The position numbers and the translations under genes are program-made. A stretch of 64,000 bases of DNA from Burkholderiales bacterium (GTDB lineage: Bacteria; Pseudomonadota; Gammaproteobacteria; Burkholderiales; Burkholderiaceae_C), in the NCBI GenBank assembly GCA_947464185.1, contig CANHVY010000001.1:1-64000 (forward strand). Direction: 5' to 3'. This document shows, piece by piece, positions 60,067 to 64,000 of the stretch; the first letter of the stretch is position 1; each line of letters opens with the position of its first letter. The notes beneath the pieces are model-generated. The model ran no database searches. It saw nothing but the letters and a program-made list of their open reading frames with translations, and was not told the origin of the DNA.

Positions 60067-60498
60067 TCAGCGCCGCTTTCTCTTCAGGATCCAGGCCTCG
60101 GTGACCGTGTCCCATTCATGGGTTCGAAGGAATTCCCGGGTCTCCTTGCGCATTTGTTCCCGGCTCAACTGGCTGACGACCCGGGGTTGAACCAAGGGAA
60201 CCCATGTTTCCGTTGCGGTGTCCCACCGGTTGTTCTTGAGAAATTCATCCCGCTCCTTGCGCACTTCAGCGCGCCCCTTCATCGGGCCGGGAGGCTCGTA
60301 TTCGGGCTTCAAGACCCAGGTCTCGTTGTCAGCGTCCCACTTGTGAGACTTGATGAATTCCTCTCTTTCCATCTTCACCTGCGCTCGCGTCAACGGCGCC
60401 GGTGTGGCGGTTGCAGCAGCCTGCTGCGCCTGTACGTGGTGGCCGGCCAGGGCCAAGGTGGCGGCGCAGAGCATGGTGACAAGGTGTTTTTGCTGCAT
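60067..60498 (-). CDS. small secreted protein with three E-x-W-type repeats, unknown
   Basis: Unrecognised 143-residue exported protein. The signal peptide is MQQKHLVTMLCAATLALAGHHVQAQ. The mature part is three tandem repeats of roughly 30-35 residues, each with R(A/E)(Q/E)V/M-K-E-R-x-E-F-hydrophobic-x-x-H/N-x-WD-x-x-TE-x-W (EEFIKSHKWDADNETWVLK, DEFLKNNRWDTATETWVPL, REFLRTHEWDTVTEAWILK). GGAGG is ideally placed before ATG 60498. The high charge and repeated tryptophans suggest helical repeats with exposed aromatic residues. It lies between two porins and is transcribed toward the first one. It somewhat recalls DUF4148-type small Burkholderiales proteins, but I cannot assign it. Confidence 0.75.
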   Translation of the reverse strand: MQQKHLVTMLCAATLALAGHHVQAQQAAATATPAPLTRAQVKMEREEFIKSHKWDADNETWVLKPEYEPPGPMKGRAEVRKERDEFLKNNRWDTATETWVPLVQPRVVSQLSREQMRKETREFLRTHEWDTVTEAWILKRKRR

Positions 60499-60881
60499 AA
60501 ATACCTCCAAGTTCAGGTTCGATGGTGGATACCGTGAAGCTTGAGTCTTGTGCAGGGGAACAGGCCGCCCCTTGAGATTGAGCACCGTGTTTGCTCGTCC
60601 TGCCTCAATGGCTTGCAGAACTGACCGCAGCGCCGGATGACGTCGTCAGGTGTTCAGCCCTGATGCGTTCCGTGGGGGTCGTGGCGGTCTACGCCGGGTG
60701 GACGGCCCCGCGGGTGTCTCCCGGAAGCAACAGGAGAGGCGGCGACGGAGCACCCAGCTTGAATTTCCCTGGTTTAACCAGGGACTTTGACGCTACATTC
60801 GTTTTCAGGGTTTACGCGGAGAGCGTTCCGTTCGCCCGTCAAGTCTTCCCCTTCCTCTTCAACCTGAAACGAGTCAACGCA
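60499..60881. other. 383-bp divergent intergenic region before the second porin
   Basis: No gene is supported here, although a frame open from 60591 runs into the porin; its translation has no homology and is taken as 5' leader. The stretch should contain the promoter of the repeat protein near 60499-60560 and the porin promoter, perhaps with TTGACG at 60787-60792 as -35. A palindrome at 60767-60783 is listed separately. Confidence 0.6.
60767..60783. promoter_or_regulatory. perfect palindrome upstream of the second porin
   Basis: CCCTGGTT-T-AACCAGGG, eight-base perfect arms around a single T, just before the TTGACG candidate -35 element and about 100 bp upstream of ATG 60882. It has no T run, so it is more likely an operator than a terminator. 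The binding protein is unknown. Confidence 0.6.
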
Positions 60882-61844
60882 ATGAACATCAAGCTTCTCA
60901 AGAGTGTTACTTTGGTGGCGGGCGCTGTGGCCGCCATGGCCAGCACTTCTGCCCTGGCCCAGACCACCATCTATGGCCTGATCGACATCGGCTATGGTGT
61001 CAACGAGGGAGTCACCGGCAAGGGCAGCAAGGCTGACTTTCACTCCGGCGGCGACAACGACAGCTCCGAGCTGAACTCCACCACGCGGGTGGGCGTCAAG
61101 GGCAGCTACGACCTGGGCTCCGGCCTCAAGGGCAACTTCAAGTTCGAGACGGCCGGCATCACTAGCGATGGCAAGGTCGGTTCTGTGGACGGCACCCGCT
61201 TCTTCAATCGTCAAGCTTGGGCCGGCCTGTCAGGTGGTTTCGGTGAAGTGCGTCTGGGCCGCATGGATTCGATCGCTTTCCAGACCATGATCGACTTCGA
61301 CTTCAACGGCGCCTCCAACAGCACGATGGCCACCGGCAATGTCGGCGTGGCGCCGATCACGGGCCGTCTGAACAAGACGCTGCAGTACTTCGCTCCTGCC
61401 ATGGGCGGTGTGCAGTTCCGTGCGGGCGTGCAGATGAAGGGCGATGACGCGGCTGCCAAGGACAACGTGGGCGTGGGCCTGAACTACTCGGCCGGCCCGC
61501 TGAGCCTGGGCGCAGCCTACGAAACCAAGCGCACCCCTACGGGCAACGACTTCACAACGGTGGGTGCCGTGTACAACTTCGGCGCCTTCAAGCTGGGTGC
61601 GACCTACGCCGACGGTGGCAAGAACGCCACGGGTTATGGCCTGTCGGCTGAAACCAAGGTCAACGGCATCGCCCTGGGCGTGCAGTACGCCGAGAACAGC
61701 GACACCAAGAAGAAGGCCACCGAGGTGTACGCCAACAAGGAACTGCTGAAGAACCTGTACGGCTATGTGCAGTTCGGCTCCTGGAAGACCCCCGCAAACC
61801 AGAGCCTCCAGGCTTACGGCGTGGGCGCCATCCTGGTGTTCTGA
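60882..61844 (+). CDS. general porin, gram-negative porin_4 type
   Basis: Outer-membrane porin of 320 residues with a signal peptide (MNIKLLKSVTLVAGAVAAMA, cleaved after ALAQ), mature start TTIYGLIDIGYGVN, the hallmark SSELNSTTRVGVKGSYDLGSGLKGNFKFE near residues 63-91, FFNRQAWAGLSGGFGEVRLGRMDS near 107-130 and a terminal GAILVF. This is the classical Omp32/OpcP group, differing from the first porin in loops and lacking its cysteines. It is followed by a strong terminator and preceded by a palindrome that may regulate it. Confidence 0.95.
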   Translation: MNIKLLKSVTLVAGAVAAMASTSALAQTTIYGLIDIGYGVNEGVTGKGSKADFHSGGDNDSSELNSTTRVGVKGSYDLGSGLKGNFKFETAGITSDGKVGSVDGTRFFNRQAWAGLSGGFGEVRLGRMDSIAFQTMIDFDFNGASNSTMATGNVGVAPITGRLNKTLQYFAPAMGGVQFRAGVQMKGDDAAAKDNVGVGLNYSAGPLSLGAAYETKRTPTGNDFTTVGAVYNFGAFKLGATYADGGKNATGYGLSAETKVNGIALGVQYAENSDTKKKATEVYANKELLKNLYGYVQFGSWKTPANQSLQAYGVGAILVF

Positions 61845-61876
61845 TCCCCGACGGGTTCTGTTTTTTCCCCGCACCA

Positions 61877-61906
61877 CAAGGCCGGTCATCCGGCCTTGTT
61901 TTTTTG
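61877..61906 (+). terminator. Rho-independent terminator after the second porin
   Basis: CAAGGCCGG, loop TCAT, CCGGCCTTG, then eight T. It lies 32 bases after the porin stop. Confidence 0.93.
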
Positions 61907-61989
61907 TGCTCGCGATTGAATCCTGATAGGGTCTCGCTCCCGTCGTCCTGACTGTCTGCCACGCCTTTGCGGCGTTCCGTCTGCTTGCC

Positions 61990-62781
61990 ATGCTGAAGCA
62001 ACCCCCCGGACCCTCAGGCCACACCATCGCGGGTGAGGGGTCTGGGGCTTCCCGTCGGTCGGTCCTGGTGTGGCCGCTGGCGGCGGCTCTCGGCACGCTT
62101 GGGGGCTGCGCCACCCGCTTCCCGGGTTCCGGCCAGGCCGGCCTGCGGGTGCCCGCTGACGGCTCGCAGGAGTGGCACCAGGTGCCCCTTCCGGGCAAGC
62201 AGGCCACACGCTACCTGGCCGCCACCAAGGACGGACGCGGTGTCGTCCATGCCCGGGCGGAGCGTTCGGCCAGCATGTGGCGGCGCAAGGTGGAGGTGCC
62301 TGCCGAGCTTCTGGGCCGGGTGCAATGGTCATGGCGCGTGGACCGGCTCAATCCCCAGGCCAGCATTGGCGACGTGGACGCCGAAGATGCCGTGGCGCGG
62401 GTGATCTTCGCCTTCGACGGTGACCGCTCGCGTCTTTCGGCCCGCAACCGGGCGATGTTCGATCTGGCGCAGGCGCTCACGGGGGAGACGCCGCCCTACG
62501 CCACGCTCATGTATGTGTGGGAGACAAGCAAGCCGGTGGAGTCGGTGGTGGTGAACCCGCGCAGCGACCGCATCCGCAAGTGGGTGGTCGATTCCGGGCC
62601 GCAGCACCTGGGCACCTGGCGTGCGCACCAGCGCGACCTGGCGGCCGATTTCGAGCGCGCCTTCGGCGAAAAGCCCGGGCCTCTGGTGGCCATTGGCAAG
62701 ATGACGGACGCCGACAACACCCAGGCCCGGGCCGAGGCTTGGTACGGCCCCATCGAGTTGATGCCAGGTCCACCCGTGTGA
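61990..62781 (+). CDS. DUF3047 domain lipoprotein or exported protein
   Basis: Protein of 263 residues, function unknown. The N-terminus has twin Arg (ASRRSVLVWPLAAALGTLGGCA), a Tat-like signal with a lipobox-like GGC near residue 40, so it may be a lipoprotein. The rest is DUF3047: KVEVPAELLGRVQWSWRVDRL near residues 100-120, EDAVARVIFAFDGDRS near 132-147, YATLMYVWETSKPVES near 170-185 and DFERAFGEKPGPLVAIGKMTDADNT, expected to be a beta-rich periplasmic domain that may bind a carbohydrate or lipid. It is a single gene. Confidence 0.85.
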   Translation: MLKQPPGPSGHTIAGEGSGASRRSVLVWPLAAALGTLGGCATRFPGSGQAGLRVPADGSQEWHQVPLPGKQATRYLAATKDGRGVVHARAERSASMWRRKVEVPAELLGRVQWSWRVDRLNPQASIGDVDAEDAVARVIFAFDGDRSRLSARNRAMFDLAQALTGETPPYATLMYVWETSKPVESVVVNPRSDRIRKWVVDSGPQHLGTWRAHQRDLAADFERAFGEKPGPLVAIGKMTDADNTQARAEAWYGPIELMPGPPV

Positions 62782-62860
62782 CGCCTCATCCTGGGCGTTT
62801 CAGAGCTTTAGGATGGGTTGTGCATCCGCCATGGACGGTATGAAAATCCTTTTTTTATGG

Positions 62861-62890
62861 GGTTAAAATCCGTATTTCACGAAGTTAACC
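62861..62890. promoter_or_regulatory. inverted repeat in AT-rich DNA before the DUF4143 ATPase
   Basis: GGTTAA and TTAACC, six-base perfect arms 18 bases apart, end eight bases before ATG 62898. The surrounding 62840-62890 stretch is notably AT-rich (TTTTTTTATGG, TTAAAATCC) for this genome, suggesting a recent arrival together with the ATPase gene, or simply the promoter and operator of that gene. Confidence 0.4.
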
Positions 62891-62897
62891 AGGCTGA

Positions 62898-64000
62898 ATG
62901 ACTCCTCTTTACCCCCGGTGGATAGAGCCACGGATGGCCGAAGCCATGCGGGATACACCGGTGGTGTTGCTGGCTGGCCCCCGTCAGACGGGCAAGACGA
63001 CGCTTGTGCGCAAGGTGGCGGCCCAGGAGGGCTTGCGCTACCTGACTTTGGACGACGAACTCACCCGCCTGTCTGCCCGGGACGACCCGGCGGGGATGAT
63101 CCGGAGCCTGGACCGCGCGGTGATCGATGAGATCCAGCGCGCCCCCGAGTTGCTGCTGGCTATCAAGAGGAGTGTGGACGAGGACCGACGCCCTGGTCGG
63201 TTTCTTCTGACCGGGTCGGCCAACTTGATGCTGCTGCCGGCAGTGGCCGACTCCTTGGCGGGCCGGATGGAGACTCTCTCGTTGCTGCCCTTGTCGCAGA
63301 GCGAGATCGAGCTCTGCGTTTCGAACTGGCTTGACTGTGCCTTTAGCGGACAACTGCTCCAGCCGGGCCGACCCGCCATCGGCCCGGATCTGGTGGAGCG
63401 GGTGCTGCGGGGTGGATACCCCGAGGCGGTGTCGCGTCCTTCGCCCCGACGACGGGTGGTGTGGGCGCGCCAGTACATCGATGCGCTTGTCCAGCGGGAT
63501 GTCCGGGATGTGGCAGAGGTCCTGAAGCTTGACGAACTGCCGCGACTGCTGCGTGCGCTGGCGCAGACCGCCGGGCAGATGTGCAACTACGCACAGCTGG
63601 GCAGCCAGCTCGGCCTGGATGGGAAGACAGCGCGGCGCTATGTCGGGCTCTTCGAGCAGATGTATCTGCTGCAACGGGTGGAGGTCTGGGCGCGAAACAG
63701 GCTCAGCCGCGTGGTCAAGACGCCGAAATTGCAGTTGCTGGACGCCGGCCTGCTGGCGGCCTTGCTCGACCTGAACGCTGACGCCGTGGCTCAAGACCGC
63801 ACGCGGTTCGGCCACGTGCTGGAGACTTTTGTCTTCGCGGAGCTGCTCAAGCATGCCACCACCTCCGACGGCGACTACCGCCTGATGACCTACCGCGATG
63901 CCGACCAGTTTGAGGTGGACATCGTCATCGAGAACGCTGTCGGACAGGTGGTGGGTGTAGAGGTCAAGGCCGCGGCTACCGTCCGGGAGGCCGACCTGCG
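62898..64000 (+). CDS. AAA ATPase with DUF4143 domain, truncated by the window end
   Basis: N-terminal 367 residues of an AAA_14/DUF4143 ATPase; the gene runs off the end of the window without a stop. Walker A is LAGPRQTGKTTLV near residues 25-37, Walker B AVIDEIQRAPELL near 74-86, sensor FLLTGSANLMLL near 101-112, then the DUF4143 region with RQYIDALVQRDVRDVAEV, a winged-helix-like LLRALAQTAGQMCNYAQLGSQLGL and FGHVLETFVFAELLKHA, and finally QFEVDIVIENAVGQVVGVEVKAA, the nuclease-like PD-(D/E)XK-type motif of the family. Functions of this family are unclear; members are accessory genes often linked with toxin-antitoxin or mobile regions. Confidence 0.9.
   Translation, partial: MTPLYPRWIEPRMAEAMRDTPVVLLAGPRQTGKTTLVRKVAAQEGLRYLTLDDELTRLSARDDPAGMIRSLDRAVIDEIQRAPELLLAIKRSVDEDRRPGRFLLTGSANLMLLPAVADSLAGRMETLSLLPLSQSEIELCVSNWLDCAFSGQLLQPGRPAIGPDLVERVLRGGYPEAVSRPSPRRRVVWARQYIDALVQRDVRDVAEVLKLDELPRLLRALAQTAGQMCNYAQLGSQLGLDGKTARRYVGLFEQMYLLQRVEVWARNRLSRVVKTPKLQLLDAGLLAALLDLNADAVAQDRTRFGHVLETFVFAELLKHATTSDGDYRLMTYRDADQFEVDIVIENAVGQVVGVEVKAAATVREADL

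Overview
The window is high-GC DNA (about two thirds G+C by eye, not computed) from a betaproteobacterium of the order Burkholderiales, most likely Comamonadaceae or a close relative. The evidence is the run rplM-rpsI-DUF6776-bactofilin-erpA, then anmK/M23 peptidase/tyrS, a solitary Bug-type (TctC) binding protein, a livGHM-SBP-livF operon framed by two CoA ligases, two 16-strand general porins of the Omp32 type, coq7, and a complete gsp cluster with gspC on the opposite strand. No rRNA, tRNA, CRISPR or intact insertion sequence was seen.

Layout. 0-8 kb: housekeeping genes (ribosomal proteins L13 and S9, Fe-S insertion, cell-wall recycling, tyrosyl-tRNA synthetase, cation efflux, D-aminoacyl-tRNA deacylase). 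8-19 kb: a minus-strand uptake-and-activation block (acyl-CoA ligase, LivG, LivH, LivM, binding protein, LivF, small unknown, PaaK-like ligase, TctC protein) with a divergent Crp/Fnr regulator. 19-21.7 kb: an M16 peptidase. 21.8-38.4 kb: an accessory catabolic region, described below. 38.6-40.6 kb: MipA/OmpV outer-membrane protein, a small membrane protein and a divergent TetR regulator. 40.7-53.5 kb: type II secretion genes gspG-H-I-J-K-L-M-N-D-E-F on the minus strand followed by a 5'-nucleotidase, with gspC divergent. 53.5-64 kb: CBS/DUF294 protein, ilvA, a candidate small RNA, OsmC protein, a decayed vapBC pair, coq7, porin, a small three-repeat secreted protein, second porin, DUF3047 lipoprotein and a truncated DUF4143 ATPase.

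The most notable part is 21.8-38.4 kb. Thirteen genes are arranged around a PuuR-like XRE-cupin regulator: a five-gene leftward operon (DgcN-like D-glutamate N-acetyltransferase, DgcA-like N-acyl-glutamate racemase, esterase, M32 carboxypeptidase, MFS transporter), a cytoplasmic S12 serine hydrolase, a TonB receptor, a carboxypeptidase-G2-like M20 peptidase, and a four-subunit sarcosine oxidase / N-methylglutamate dehydrogenase-like set in the order B-D-A-G. A 20-bp palindrome (TTGGATA-N6-TATCCAA type) lies before each of these transcription units and nowhere else that I noticed, so the genes look like one regulon. My inference is an uptake and degradation system for a peptide or amino-acid derivative that contains D-glutamate and an N-methyl (or N-alkyl) amino acid, ending in L-glutamate and a one-carbon unit. 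The substrate is not known from sequence.

Other items of interest are a predicted minus-strand small RNA upstream of ilvA whose hairpin loop carries an anti-Shine-Dalgarno motif, a vapC toxin inactivated by a stop codon beside an intact vapB, in-frame 9-bp repeats in gspM, 10-bp repeats at the gspK/gspL junction, and a duplicated livH 3' tail before livM.
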